This document shows, piece by piece, positions 42,601-54,841 of a stretch of 64,000 nt of DNA. The notes below the pieces were generated by a model. The model was not told the DNA's origin and searched no databases. It saw only the letters and a list, made by a program, of their open reading frames with translations. Made by a program: the position numbers and the translations under genes. Within the stretch, counting starts at the first letter, position 1. Every line of letters starts with the position of its first letter. Origin of the DNA: Oxytricha trifallax. Its lineage: Eukaryota > Ciliophora > Spirotrichea > Sporadotrichida > Oxytrichidae. The stretch spans positions 1 through 64,000 of the forward strand of contig ARYC01017972.1 in assembly GCA_000711775.1 (NCBI GenBank), in the 5' to 3' direction.

Positions 42601-45586
42601 TGCAGTTTTCAATGATCATCTCTATAAATATCACTTAAACACTTTTGAGAGTGGAGAAATTGAAAATGAATTTGAAGATTTAGATTCCTACTTCAGAATT
42701 TACATATACAAGCATTTAGCTAAAAACTAGGGGTGTGTGAAAGTATTCGCTCCTCTAGAAAACTTATTCTGTGTTAAAAACATCTATAAACAGATCCTAT
42801 ATCATAGAAGCTATGGTAGATTTAGGAACAAACTAGCTGAGTTAGTTGACAGTGCTTATATTGACAGAGAAGAAAAACAGTAATTAATTTAGTTCTCAAA
42901 CATTCTATTTTTGATTGAGCAAACAATTAGAAATGAGCCACTTAATTTCTTAGATTTCTGTACTTATAATTTTTAAGCTAGTTTTGTGCAATTCTATTAA
43001 ACATTATAGTTGAGAGGCAGAATTCTTGGTGAAACTTTAAGTGAATTTTTGACTGACTTGAGATTAGATATAACGAGTGAAAATATATGCTATTTCAAAA
43101 ACTTTCATCATGCATTGAGAGAAAACCCAAGAATAGATTAAATAATTAAACTGCCTAAATGCACTGTTCTAAGAATAAAGTTCTTCATGGATAAAAAGCG
43201 TGTTATTATGTCCTTATCAAATGGTTTGATGCTCATTTACAATATTATTGATTACACAGTGGTCAAAGTATTTGTCAACAAATTTTCAATTATTGACTCA
43301 ATCAAAATCATTGATGATAAATACATTATCACTGCAGGAATAGATCCAAAGATAAAGATTTGGAACTTGGAGACTGAGAAAACTATTAGTGAATTTGATG
43401 CCCATCAGTATAGCACACTAATTATGAGCTTTCATAAGGAATTCATCTTTTCTTACGGTTATGACATGAGATTAATGAAGTATAACTTCAAAGATAAAAA
43501 GCTTGAGTGTCAGCAACTCATGGAAAGTAGTGTTACTGCAATGAAACTACTGAAAACTTTAGAGGAAAGTTACAGACATAAACTAGCAGTAGGGTTTTTA
43601 AATGGTTAAATTCTACTCTATGACTTAAATTTGCTACCTTTAAAGAATATCCAGGTGAAGTCTGTAAATGAAGAGATAATCTAGTTGATAAATATTTCAA
43701 ACACAGAGTTCTTGTGTTTTACAAAAGAAGGCTCTATAAGTATTTTAAACAACAGCACCTTGGAAGAATCTAAATAGGGCAGTATTTTCAATATTAAATC
43801 TGAGGATTATATTGATTTAATTCTTATAAAGTCTAAGGAGTATTTCTTATTCACACTTGAAAGGCAAAAAATAGAGTTTTACTCAGCATCCACTTTCAAG
43901 CGTACAGATTCCTGGGACTATTTCTTTGAGAGAGATTTGATTTGCTGTGATAAAAATAAAGAAGGATCAAAGATCTTTGTTAGCGATAAAGCTGGATATA
44001 CGATTTTATTCAATTTCCTGAAAAACTTAGATCAAACAAAAGAAAACTTAGTTCCATGTAACAGAAGTAAGACTCATATATTTTTAATTCTTTTTATTAT
44101 AGGATATGATCCTGTAGTTTGTATCGAAGTAACTGAAAGATTAGAGACAAATAAAACATTAAAACTAATTTAATAAAAACTATTTTGTTTATTCAATTTA
44201 GCATCATTTCATGCTCACAGGATAGAGATCTGCGTATATGGCGAAGAGATAACGGAGTCTTTATCAAGAAATACGATTTGAGTTCATTCACAGGAGAGAA
44301 TATAACAGCCATGAAACTAGGAAAAGATGAGAATATGCTATTTCTAGGGTCAAAAGACATGAATGTGTATCTGATTGACATAGCAAAGGGCAAACTTTGT
44401 GTGGTCTACGAAGGTCATTGGAATAGAGTCACGGCTATTTATACCATTCCTAACAAAGATATTCTTATTACTATTTCTGAGAGTAACATTAAGGTATGGG
44501 ACTTAGAGTATGATGAGTGCATCAAAAACATGAATGAGCATAATAGTTCTATAGTATATATCAATCAGTCACAACAAGATGATTTTTATCACAATATATT
44601 TATGAAGAGCAGGTAATGACGATTGGCCAATCTTTTGAGTTTAAAATCTGGAACTATGTGACAGGCAACATATCTCAAGCACATGAAATAGAATTAAACA
44701 AAGATAAAAAATAATTAAAGAACTTAAATGTTGTATGCTGTGATGTTCATCAGGATATGGCGTACATTGCATTAAATACTAATGAAATCAATGTGTACAG
44801 CATAAAAGATAATAAAGTACTCTACTCTTTTATCTCCTACAATTATTAACTATTAAAATTAAGAAATTGATTATAACATTTGTTGTTGATTAAATGATGA
44901 GTAGATAATCTTCCTAAATGGAATTAAGACAGAGCATGCAAATTACTTGATTGTAGTTACAAGAACAGCTTGTGTTCTCTACTTAGTTTAGAAGGAACAA
45001 GTGAAGAGGCTTTGTTCTTATCTTGTTAATGCAAGAAAAAAGCCCAAGAAGAAGAAGCATGACAATAAATACTCCTATAATGTGAGGTACTATTGCAACA
45101 ATGTATTAAATATTTATGTCCAATTATATAATTGTACTTTTTAATTTGATTATCTAATACTTTACCTCAGCAAAGATAACTCCACTGAGTTCAACTAACA
45201 TTCAGCCAAACCAACCAGGCCCAATTGGAAAGCGGTTGCTATCTAAGAACCTAAATCAAACTTCTTCTTACAATAACAACGCCTACCTTCAAGAGGACAA
45301 CAGCAATCTCTTAAACCAAAATAACATAGATAACTCAGGTGAGCCAACGCATATAGGCAACTCAAATTTAAATGGAAGTAGCACTTAATAGCAACAGTTA
45401 CAATTTTTACCAGTGCAACAACATGGAAGCAATATGAACCTAAATGTAAGTGGAGCTAGGGAGGGCAATTACTCGAACACGAAAATAGTTGATACTATGG
45501 GTACCAAAATTAAGGATACCGTTGTATTAGTCTGTCTTGGAGACAGCAGAGGGTTCGTTCATATGAATCATCTTATACTTAAGTGA
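39680..45586 (+). CDS. Very large WD40-repeat protein with N-myristoylation signal
   Basis: Starts MGCASAVNRRD, a consensus for N-myristoylation. The N-terminal 800 residues are helical and unrecognised, spliced by introns at about 40015-40070, 40287-40324 and 40510-40544. IESs that restore frame: 5 bp (41139-41143), 53 bp with pointer ACAAT (42320-42372), 38 bp (44161-44198) and 14 bp (44590-44603). From about 43150 a WD40 region follows (KIIDDKYIITAGIDPKIKIWNLE, IISCSQDRDLRIWRRD, NIKVWDLEYDECIKN, EFKIWNYVTG), probably folding as propellers. The tail has a Lys cluster and a Q/N-rich end, stop 45584-45586. The junction near 44860-44900 and the last intron (about 45080-45185) are tentative. 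About 1750 residues. It could be two genes, but the ACAAT join is clean. Confidence 0.65.
41139..41143. other. Candidate 5-bp micro-IES, pointer TTTA
   Basis: TTTAGTTTA at 41135-41143. Deleting 5 bp converts a TGA-terminated frame into NLGFIKEMIQSFDQERLDL. A sequencing or natural indel is an alternative. Confidence 0.35.
42320..42372. other. IES, 53 bp, pointer ACAAT
   Basis: ACAAT at 42315-42319 and 42368-42372. Removal joins FKGT to ILFSSDYDQQQ and fuses what otherwise look like two genes. Confidence 0.7.
44161..44198. other. Candidate IES, 38 bp, pointer ATT
   Basis: ATT at 44158-44160 and 44196-44198. Removal gives ETNKTFSIISCSQDRDLRIW, a continuous WD repeat. Confidence 0.5.
44590..44603. 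other. Candidate micro-IES, 14 bp, pointer TTTAT
   Basis: TTTAT at 44585-44589 and 44599-44603. Removal gives QDDFYEEQVMTIGQSFEFKIW, a WD repeat otherwise cut by TGA. Confidence 0.7.
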
Positions 45587-45862
45587 TTTAATACATTTCG
45601 AGACTTAAAAAAATTGGAGATTTACATTTAATATAGCCTATTAATTGAAAATTAAATTGTAAGTAAAATTTAAGAAATTAAAATAATTAAATCTTGTAAA
45701 AAACAGAAAAATAAATCTTGTATTTTATAATCTTGGGTTTATTAATTGCATAAGTGTTGAATAAATTGAATATATCTATGATGAATGAATTGATATGATG
45801 TGATTATAACTGTATGAATTGATATAAACTCATAATCATAAAGATATCCCTAAACATGATTC
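45587..45862. other. Convergent intergenic spacer
   Basis: AT-rich 275 bp between stop codons of the WD40 gene (+) and the RRM gene (-). Nothing recognised. Confidence 0.4.
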
Positions 45863-47782
45863 TCAAATCAGATGCTGAACTTCTGGGTTGTTTAATTGCT
45901 CCTTGTTAAATCTGTTATTCATAATTTCTATATCATCTTGACTTAACTTTGCTGGAATAGTTACAAAGTCTTCAAAGTTTGAATGAATTTGGCTTTAAAT
46001 TTATCCATAGTTATCAACTTTAAGATTAGCAATACAGTTTGCAGACTAATTGTAGTTTTTGTCATCATAAGTAGCAGCTGTGCTTTCAGACTCAGGATTT
46101 TCAATTGATTTTAATGAAGTTTGATTCTATAGAAATTGCTAATTCATGGGGTTACTTTCCTAATTCTCCAAAATCTTAGAGGTATTGACGTTCTATTCTG
46201 CCAATAGTTACTAGAATTTAGGGTCCTTAATTAAGTTGTTCAAAGTTTCTTGATCTTAGGGATTTAATGCAGAAATCTGCTGTTGAATGTTTTTAATTGA
46301 ATCTGCTTTGAAAAACTCTAATAGGTTTAAATGAATATCTATGGGAGGTTGAGTTAATTAATTTTAAGGCAGACTGGCTTATTCTTGGCAAATCTAAGAG
46401 TCCATAGAGTTTGGAGCATGAGATATTTCTTGTTAAACTTATTGAGGTTTTTATAAAGTCTCTTAAGGAATAGTTAAAGGCTGATTAACTTGAAACTCTG
46501 ATTTTATGCTTTGAGTGAAAGAAGGCTATACAACTGGTAAAAGAGGTGGCAAATATATTTGATTAATTTGAGAGTTTTAACTCATAGATTAGTTCAAAGG
46601 ATCATAAACTCCAAACTGTTATTAATTTAAGAATTGTGGTTACTAAATCTGGTGAGGAGGATATATCTAGTTTCCTGGCAACTATAAATCTAATTGAAAC
46701 TGCTATGGTAATTAGCATGAAGGTGGTATGTATTAATTAAACTGATCAAAGCTCCCTTGTGTAATTTAGTTTAATATGAATGGATTTTACTGACCAAATG
46801 GATGCTAGTAAGGAAGTTATTGAGGATTTTGATATTGGATGTTTTTCTACATTTGAGGAGCACCTTGATGAAAACCAACTCCGTCTTGTTTCTTTTGAGA
46901 GGCATGGTTAATTTTCATAGCTTTAGTAAGCAGCAATTTACCTTGCATCTCAGCCATTGCATTCTGGCCTTCTTCAATGATTCCAAACTTGACGAAACCA
47001 TAGCACTTTGACTATCTTGTAATAGGATCCATGATAACTTTAGCTTAGTTCACTGAAGGATATCTCTTTTAAAAAGTAATCATCAACATTTAATCGTTGA
47101 CATTTGGATCTAAGTCACCCACATAAATCTAATACTCTTCTTATTTTCTGCTTCCTTGGTGATTACTGTAATTTTATGCATGACCATTATTCTGATAGTT
47201 TTGATAACCAGTTTTATTATAAGTGACTTAATGTGAAGCCCAGTTGAGTTTGAAGTTTTTATTTGGAAGACTTGGAATGGAAGCTCCATTCAGTGTAGTG
47301 AAAATACTCTTGGCAATTTCATGAGAAGTAAACTCAACAAAACCGTAACCAAATTGAGGTGCAGATGAATTCTTCCTGTTGTCTTTATTCTTGATGAGCT
47401 TTATATTTATTACTTAAGCAATTCCCTAGAAAAGATTTATAACATATTGCTCATCCATCCAATTTTCAATGTCACCTATCCACAGAGTTTTCGAGCCACC
47501 ACATCCTGAGTTAGAATTAAAGCTATTTGTTGAGTTTTTATTGTAGTTGTTATTATTAACAGGAGAAGTTGCAGAATAATGAGAGTTATGATTGAATTAT
47601 TACTATGAAAAACCTGAATGGTTATGAGTATTATTAAATGTAGGATTAAAAGCAGAAGTTGACAAGGAATTACTACCATGGAAGTTATTAAAGTTGCTAG
47701 AAGGAGGAATTGGTGGTACTGGAAAAGTAGGATCATAGTTGGTTTGATAAGCTAGTTGTTGTTGTTAGTGTTGTCCAAACAT
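45863..47782 (-). CDS. Two-RRM RNA-binding protein, IES-free
   Basis: 639 residues in one uninterrupted frame (ATG 47782, TGA 45863-45865). The N-terminal 95 residues are N/S-rich. RRM1 about 97-185 (RNP2-like TLWIGDIENW, RNP1-like FGYGFVEF). RRM2 about 220-300 (QIYVGDLDPNVND, CYGFVKFG). The C-terminal 330 residues are Q/P-rich. Domain order and the VGDLDPNV signature resemble the NGR1/RBP45-47/TRNAU1AP group of poly(A)/mRNA or tRNA-Sec binding proteins. No intron or IES is needed, unlike most neighbours. Confidence 0.85.
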
Positions 47783-48434
47783 TTGTTATCAGGCACAAAT
47801 AAATTCTAAAATATTTATTCAAAAAGTAAAATTAATTTATTAATTATATAAACTTACTAAGCTCTTAATTAAGAGTAAAGTATAACCCTTAGAATGAATA
47901 TTCAAAAATATGATGAAAATCTTATTAACTTATGTTAATAAGAAAATCTAAAAGTATTAAAAATTCAACTAGATAATCTTTAAATATGTGTTTTTGAGAT
48001 TACCTAAGGACAAAAATTAAATGGAATATTTTTTATTTATTATTTTTATGCTTTTACTGTCTTAAAGTATGATTATATGTATTTAATGCATATATTAGTT
48101 ATAATACTTAATTAAATATATAAAAAATGTTATATAATTTTCTGATTAAGAATAATACAACTCAATAATACATTTTTTTGAAAGAAAATTTCAAAATTAA
48201 TTAATTTTATTTGTAAAGCTATTATCTGAGTCTACAAACTATTACTATTAAAAATTTGAAATATATTTATAAAACCCTAAATTTTTCCTTGAATAAAAAG
48301 AAAATTTAACACAGTATAATTCTTTTTAAAGGCAATTTTATGAATAAATGCAGGGTATTTTGATTTGTACCTTTTTAATGTTTAATTGTAAAATTGTAGA
48401 ATGCTTAAATAATTATGACTCATAAGTTATCTGT
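47783..48434. other. AT-rich intergenic stretch
   Basis: 650 bp between two minus-strand genes, upstream of the RRM gene. Long A/T runs; no frame or repeat recognised. Confidence 0.5.
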
Positions 48435-49935
48435 TCATCTTCTGGCTTGTTTCTTATTGATGACTGCTTGCTCTAAATTTTGGAAGAATTCCTTTTCATA
48501 TCCATATAACTTCTGTTGGTCTTCAGCAGCCTTGTTTCTCAATTTGGCATCAAAAATAAAATATAAGTAATATCCTTTTAAATTTGAAAAAAGTAATAAT
48601 TATTTGATTTAGGAAAGTGTTTAACTATTAGTATAATTTATTTGATCAAGTCTTTGGTAATCTTGGATTCTTTGCTCTTCCTCAGCTACTTCATTCTCCA
48701 AAAATGTGATGTAGCCATCCTTATTGAAGTTGTCAAGGATTGCTTATTGAGTCTCTCTCTTCAATTTCTTGCTTTCAATGTCTCTATTCACTGAGGCAAG
48801 TGCTGCCAGGCATTTCTGGTGGAATTATAATCAAAACTAATATACTAATAACTCAAAAAATTTAAACATAAAATCCAAATTAAATTATGTGTCCTTGCAA
48901 AGAATAACGAATTGAGAAGCCCAAGCAATGAAAGCTGCGTATGGAGAACATTGAAGATAATCTGGATCAGTGCTATCGATGAAACTCTTCTGGATGTTCT
49001 TAATAGTTTTTAAATTTGTATTGAATATCTTATTATATATAGATTTGGATAATAGTGTTGAAGTGTTTGTTGATCACATTTTCCTTGACTTCCTCAGCCT
49101 TAACTCTTTACATTTTATACATAAGTCCTTCATGCTTTTCGAGATAAACTTCTACATCTTGGTTGTTTGAAGATTCAGAGTTTCTAATCAATCCAACAAA
49201 TGCCTCTAACATTCAATAAAAATTAAGAAATAATACTATTTATTTTATAATGGATTTTCAATTCTGCAGACTTTCTCTGGTGTTTTCTTTTCTAACATAT
49301 TGTAGAGTTGCTTGACAAGTTTTGGAGTAACTTCCCTCTGAATTCTCTTTAACTCGTCCTTTTGTCTCTTAACATTACCCTCTGCAGTGTTTCTCTAGTC
49401 TTCTCTCTTCTTAATCTTATCTTTCAAAGCAGAAATAGCTACATCTAAACCTGCTACTTCCATCTCGAAGTTCTTTCTTTGTGATTCTAACTATAGTAAA
49501 GTGTTAAAATGAAGGAAATTGTGCAAAAAATAAAGTATTTAGTTGATTAGGTCATGAATCACATAAATCAAATTAATGCATTCATACCAAGACCCAACCA
49601 AGTACAATTATGATAATTTAACTGTTGTACTTACCTATTCAATCTTTCTCTTCTTAAGACTAATTCTGTAGACAAGTTTATCAGTCATATCTTCTACATC
49701 TTCGTGATCTTAAGTCACATGCTTAGTAGCTATAGTATGCTCGGCTTTTCCCTGACTACCTTTCTTCTTCAAGAATTCCAAGAGTTATTGCTTGTTCATG
49801 CTGCGGAGTTTCTGCTGAGTTTATTGGGAAACTTATGTGTCGCCTATTAATGATCAAATTAGTAAGTATAAATGAAATGGGAAGAGATTTCGATAGATTG
49901 ATATTAAAAAAATTGTGCATTTGTTACGTACTCAT
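48435..49935 (-). CDS. Coiled-coil protein, heavily interrupted by IESs
   Basis: ATG 49935 in a 4-nt exon part (ATGA), then an 88-nt intron (GTACGT...AATAG, 49844-49931) gives MSDTQVSQQTQQKLRSMNKQ. Another GT-AG intron follows KKRKIEQ (about 49505-49635). Four IESs restore one frame through the rest: 41 bp (49210-49250), 49 bp (49008-49056), 60 bp (48829-48888) and 96 bp (48554-48649). The product, about 330 residues, is mostly coiled coil with a short globular-looking patch (SPYAAFIAWASQFVILCKD). It ends NKKQARR and TGA 48435-48437. Family not recognised; probably cytoskeletal. Confidence 0.7.
48554..48649. other. IES, 96 bp, pointer ATCAA
   Basis: ATCAA at 48549-48553 and 48645-48649. In-frame and TGA-free, but removal gives the continuous helix QRLDAKLRNKAAED. 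Confidence 0.6.
48829..48888. other. IES, 60 bp, pointer AATTAT
   Basis: AATTAT at 48823-48828 and 48883-48888. Removal deletes a TGA and gives LCKDTQFHQKCLAALAS. Confidence 0.8.
49008..49056. other. IES, 49 bp, 7-bp pointer TAATAGT
   Basis: TAATAGT at 49001-49007 and 49050-49056. Removal gives NKHFNTIKNIQKSFIDS in frame. Confidence 0.85.
49210..49250. other. IES, 41 bp, pointer TAA
   Basis: TAA at 49207-49209 and 49248-49250. Removal gives RIENPLEAFVGLIRN in frame. Confidence 0.65.
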
Positions 49936-50173
49936 TTAAACCTAAATAAAGTAATAATTATTTTCACATTTAAGAATTGAGTTTATACTATTGTAAAGAT
50001 TGTTTAAAATAAAATTAATAATTCTTATGTTATAAAAAACTCTATATTAGCTATATTATTTATAAAATTCTCTTATTTTCTTATTAATCAGCATTAATCA
50101 ATAAACTTTAATCTTCGAAAGACTTTGAATAACTTCATATAATTTTGAGTAATTTAAAATTAGATAATTAAAA

Positions 50174-53100
50174 ATGCAGAATATTAAGGAAAGATAGGAA
50201 TTTGAGAATTACAATAAAGTTAAGCTCTTAGGTGAGGGTTCATTTGGTAAAGCTTATTTAGTGGAGAGAGCTTCTGACAAGGTAAGATACAACAATTCTT
50301 TCATTTTAAAGATAATTAAATTCTTTTCATTTTTCTTTGAAATTGTTAATTTTGTATAGTTAAAATGCGTAATGAAACAAATTGATATCGGCAGGATGAG
50401 TGAGCAAGAAAAGAGGGAAACTGTTTAAGAAGCAAAGATATTAGAGGCACTTTCTCATCCAAATATAGTTAAATTTATTGAAGTGTTTAAGACAAAGAAA
50501 GGCAAACTTTGTATAGTAATGGACTTTGCAGATGGTAAGTTCATTCTGAAAAATTCGCATAAGATAATGGAATATCTTATGTTTTTTAGCAATTTACATA
50601 GTATAAACTTAAATATGTAGGTGGTGATTTATAAGCAAGAGTAAAGGAGTAACGAGGGAGAATGTTTTCTGAATCTCAAATCTTAGAGTGGTTCACTCAA
50701 ATTTGTTTGGGTTTGAAACATATTCATGATAGAAAGATCTTGCATAGAGATTTAAAAGGACAGAATATTTTCTTGACAAAGTCAGGTATAGTCAAGATTG
50801 GTGATTTTGGTATTGCCAAAGTTCTAAACTTAATTAAAAATTCGTGAATATAATATTAAGGCTGAATAAAAAAGATTTAATTTTTATTTTATAAGTTAGA
50901 TCTTTTTAAAACTTAAAATTACTTTTGGTTAATATAAAAATTTATATGCTTAATTCTTAGTTAATTAATAAGCTAGGTTTAGCAACTACAATGTAGAACG
51001 CGCGAACAGTTGTTGGAACACCATATTACTTATCTCCAGAAATTGTTTAATCAAAACCATACAACTTCAAATCAGATATTTGGTCACTTGGAATTGTTCT
51101 TTATGAGATGTGTGCCTAGAAACCTCCCTTTGATGCACCTAGTTTGCATTTCCTAGCCATGAAAATTGTTAGAGGTGCTTACAATCCTCTACCTTCAACC
51201 TTCAGTACCGAACTAAAGAACCTTGTTGGTTCATTAATCAACACCAATGAAAAACTTAGACCTGATGTCAATCAAATTTTGAACAAGCCAATTATCCAGA
51301 ATAGAATAAAGTCTTTCCTCACCGAGACAGTCTATCATCATGAGTTCAGTCACACTATTTTACATAAGCAGAATGTCTTCGATCCTAAGCAATAGCAGAT
51401 TAAACAGCTTTAAAATCTTCAATAGCAAATTAACCAATAAAAACCAGTGATTTAAGCTGCAGGTAATTAAATTCAATCAAAGCCAGTCTCAACTCCATTT
51501 TCAAATATCAACTAACAAAGACCAGCAGCTTAACAATAACAAGCAGTTCCCAGGTACAATCCAACTCCAATTAATAATAATGCTGGTAACGTGAGACCCT
51601 AAGCAAATGTAACTGCTTAACAGAACCCACCATCAAGTAGACTGCCTAATAGAAATCAGGTATCCCCTGGTATGGCTGCAGCATTTGGTGGAGGAGCAGC
51701 TGGTGCTTAGAAACAACAGCCTACATCATAATACGGTGCTGTGGGATATCAACCCTAAAACTAGAAGCCTAATTATCACTACTAGCAGTAACAACAACAA
51801 TAAAAGCCAGTAGTTTAATAAAATCCACTTGGTCCAGATAAAAAGGCATTGGATGAACAAAAGGCATATGCTGAAAAAATGAAATATATCGACTAGAGAC
51901 TTAAGGAAAAAGAAGCAGAACTTAAGAAGTTGGATGAAATTAAAATGCAGAGATAGAAACAAGAACAGCAAAGAAAAGACTATGAAAAATAGCTCATTGA
52001 TGAATCTAAGAAACAAGACTATTGCATTTAATTATATATTTATAAACGAGAACTTGCATTACAAGCCAAACAAATCAAGTTAAAAGAAGAGGATGCACAG
52101 AAACAAAGAATGTAAGAAGAGCAAGCCAGAAAAATTCAAGAATCTTAATAAAAGCGAAAGCAAGAACTTGAAAAAATCAAAAAAGATGAGCTTGTAAAGA
52201 GGGCTTAGTAAGAAGAAATTCTTAGAAGAAAAGAGCAATAACTCAAAGAGGAAAAAGAAAAATAAGCTGTTAGATAGAAGGAAATAGAGGAGTAAAAGTA
52301 GAAATTTGCTAATCAATAAAAAATACAATTGCAACAGAAAGCTCAATAGTAGCAGTAGCAGTAGAAGAAGGAGGTTTAGAAAGGAGGCTCAAATGATATT
52401 GATTTCATTAAGTAAATGGCTTATGATGCTTAAAATAAAATACTTGACATAGAAAAGAAGATACTAGCCAAAGATATTACTTATTGTTTAAGTAAGTTAG
52501 TTTCAGAAATCAAGAAAGTTTTATAGAAAAATTAATTTTGAATTAAGTGAAAGTCATGTTGATAGAAAACGTAAAGAACAGCAAGATTAGAAAAATAAAG
52601 AGGAGGTAAATTAATGACAATTTCAGACTCAAATGATGATTAAGGAGTAGCTAACATAAAAAATTCAAAACTTGAAGTAAAACCCAAATAAGAAGCTCCA
52701 CGAACAAGAGCAAACTGGAATAAAAACTCATCACCAATGGTTGAAGAAACCAAACAACAGAAATCTTCACATTCTCCATAGCCAAAAAGAGAATCTAGGA
52801 CTACTGATAATTCCTAAATAGATACATCAGCTATTATATAATTATTTTCAGCAAGTGGATTGGATTAGGACTACTCTCAGCAAATCCAGGATGAACAAGT
52901 AATTTAAGATCACTATGAGGACTATCAATAGCCATTAATATTAAGAGATAACTTATGATTAATATAAAATATTAAATTATATTATGATGATTAAATTATA
53001 TCCGATAGTGACGAAGGTTTTAACGATGATAGAGATGAGGACTTCGATAAGGAAGCTAAGAACGACATGATCAAAGCTCAAATCATAGTTGATAAGAAAC

Positions 53101-53518
53101 CTAAGAAATCTATAAGTCCAACTAAGAAGAATCTTAACAAGCGATTTGATGAAACTCTTAACACTATCCTTGAGGAATCTGAACTGAAATATTAATAGAA
53201 AGGTTCAAACAGAGCGGATAATGTAGCAGTATATTTCAAAATAATTAGACATGACTTTGATGATGATGCTACAGATGCCAGTAGTTAATAGGATGATGCG
53301 CAGTCAGCTCAAGTGGATGTCAAAAATCCATTCTCACATGGCATAAACAATAATTTCACTTTTGCTCAAGGAGGCAATGATGATTATAAATAAAACATAG
53401 ATAGTGAACTTGGTGAAGAAAAAATCATGAAAACTCATTATAAATAAATATACTTGAACTTAATTGCATTTTAACCGATCAAGACATAAAGAAATATCAA
53501 TAAATAAGACTATTTTGA
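50174..53518 (+). CDS. NEK-type serine/threonine kinase with long Q-rich coiled-coil tail
   Basis: Kinase domain residues 10-270: [14 protein letters not shown] (glycine loop), KCVMKQID (catalytic Lys), [38 protein letters not shown] is typical of NEK kinases, which act on centrosomes, basal bodies and cilia. Two GT-AG introns (50281-50360, about 50535-50620). A 155-bp IES (50827-50981, pointer TA) sits between the DFG motif and the activation-loop Thr; excision gives [18 protein letters not shown], the exact family spacing. The tail is Q-rich (about 51385-51850), then a long charged coiled coil, then acidic. Later joins (about 52020-52050, 52540, 52610, 52940-52990, 53435) need small excisions I could only partly place, so the last 300 residues are approximate. 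Stop TGA 53516-53518. Confidence 0.85.
50827..50981. other. IES, 155 bp, pointer TA, in kinase activation segment
   Basis: TA at 50825-50826 and 50980-50981. No GT-AG pair restores frame with canonical donor; excision at TA gives family-consistent spacing. TTAATTAA is also repeated inside (50830, 50961), so the exact boundary is ambiguous. Confidence 0.6.
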
Positions 53519-53521
53519 ATA

Positions 53522-54707
53522 TCAATACAACAGCAACGTTTGGCAGATTCTTCTGATATTAATTATATTCAAAGATATTTTTAGAATTTTAGATTTTAGT
53601 ATTATGGTATAAATTATTGTATTTATTTGGTTGTTGACTTTGATGATTGTCTCTTAGCAGACTTCTTCATTTTATTAATTCTCCAATGATGTATTGTAGA
53701 TTTGTACTATTTTCTCATATTAATCCATGCTTAACTTATGCTCATTCTTCAATTTCTCTCCAATCTTCTCCTGCATCATCATTATTATAATATCTAATGC
53801 TTCTCCTTGGCTTCAAGTAGTAGATTTTTAGAAATATATGGTTCATCATTAAGCTCATTAACTCTATCGTGGTACATGTTCTTAAGTCTTTTACTTTATA
53901 TTTGTCATTCGAGCTTAAAAAGTATCTTTGATAATCATTCATGTATCCATCCAACTTGACTTCTTATATAGTAATATGAGTTTACTATTAGTTTTTCTTC
54001 ATAGTTTCATTTTCTTCTTTGAGTAAAAAGATTGAACTAGTGTTTTATTAATAATTTATTTTGTTTTCTCAAGCTTTCCTTCTCTACTCTGTACTTATCA
54101 CTGAGCTCACTAGCATCTGATAATTTCAATCTTAGATCGCTAATTTCATCATCTTTTGTATCCATCAGGTTTTTCTGCTTCAATCTCAAACTCTCGATTA
54201 ATTTCTCATGCCTCTCTTGCTTATCTTAAGATTCAGTCTTTACAAAAAAGATATTTAATTATAACGACTATCTATCTGAGATACTGCTATTCTTTCAGAA
54301 GTACACGATCTCTCTCGCTGTTGCTCTCCTCGATGCGCTTTTTACTCTCAGTAGCTAATTGCTGAATTGACTTCTCCTTTTGTTCATAGAGAGCTATCTT
54401 CTGCTCTTGGTCTTCCAAAAGTGATACTAAGTGATCGTTTTCGCGGGTACGAGCATCTAGCTCCTAAGATATATAATTAAAATGATATTTATACAAATAT
54501 GATAACTATTTTTTATAAGTCTTATTTGATCTTTTGGATGAAATGCAAAGCTTATTAATTCACAACTAAAGAGTTGATTTCTTTAGTGAGAATCTCTTAC
54601 TCAGAATGCTTAATATACGAACTTTTTTTTATGATTTCGTTGTACAATTTCTCCTTTTCAATCGCAGTTTTCTCAAGACCATCTTTTCTTGAATAAATTT
54701 TTATCAT
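53522..54707 (-). CDS. Coiled-coil protein
   Basis: ATG 54707 (MIKIYSRKDGLEKTAIEKEK). Intron or IES at about 54466-54560, then ELDARTRENDHLVSLLEDQEQ, a second interruption about 54235-54285, and DKQERHEKLIESLRLKQKNL. Beyond 54060 small frame changes occur; two are repaired by 5-bp excisions (at 53894-53898 pointer TTTA, and at 53786-53793 pointer TAT) giving KYKRLKNMYHDRVNELNDE and HQIIMMMQEKIGEKLKNE. The region 53980-54060 is not resolved. Heptad-rich throughout; no family recognised. Divergent from the gene at 54842, 134 bp apart. Confidence 0.55.
53894..53898. other. Candidate 5-bp micro-IES, pointer TTTA
   Basis: TTTACTTTA at 53890-53898. Removing 5 bp gives SSNDKYKRLKNMYHDRV on the minus strand. 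Confidence 0.35.
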
Positions 54708-54841
54708 AAATTTTTCTGGAACTCATCTAGCTAGGTATGAGCAAAAATATCATAATTATTATAGATTTTAATGTTAAATTAATAATAATTTTTGAATTGA
54801 TACTAGCCAAAGATTAATATTCAAAACAATAGCAACCTTTA

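Noticed and set aside
51726..52346. Hydrophobic minus-strand frames as membrane proteins
   Set aside because: They are antisense to the Q/E/K-rich tail of the NEK kinase; Leu/Phe/Ser richness is the complement of CAA, AAG and GAA codons.
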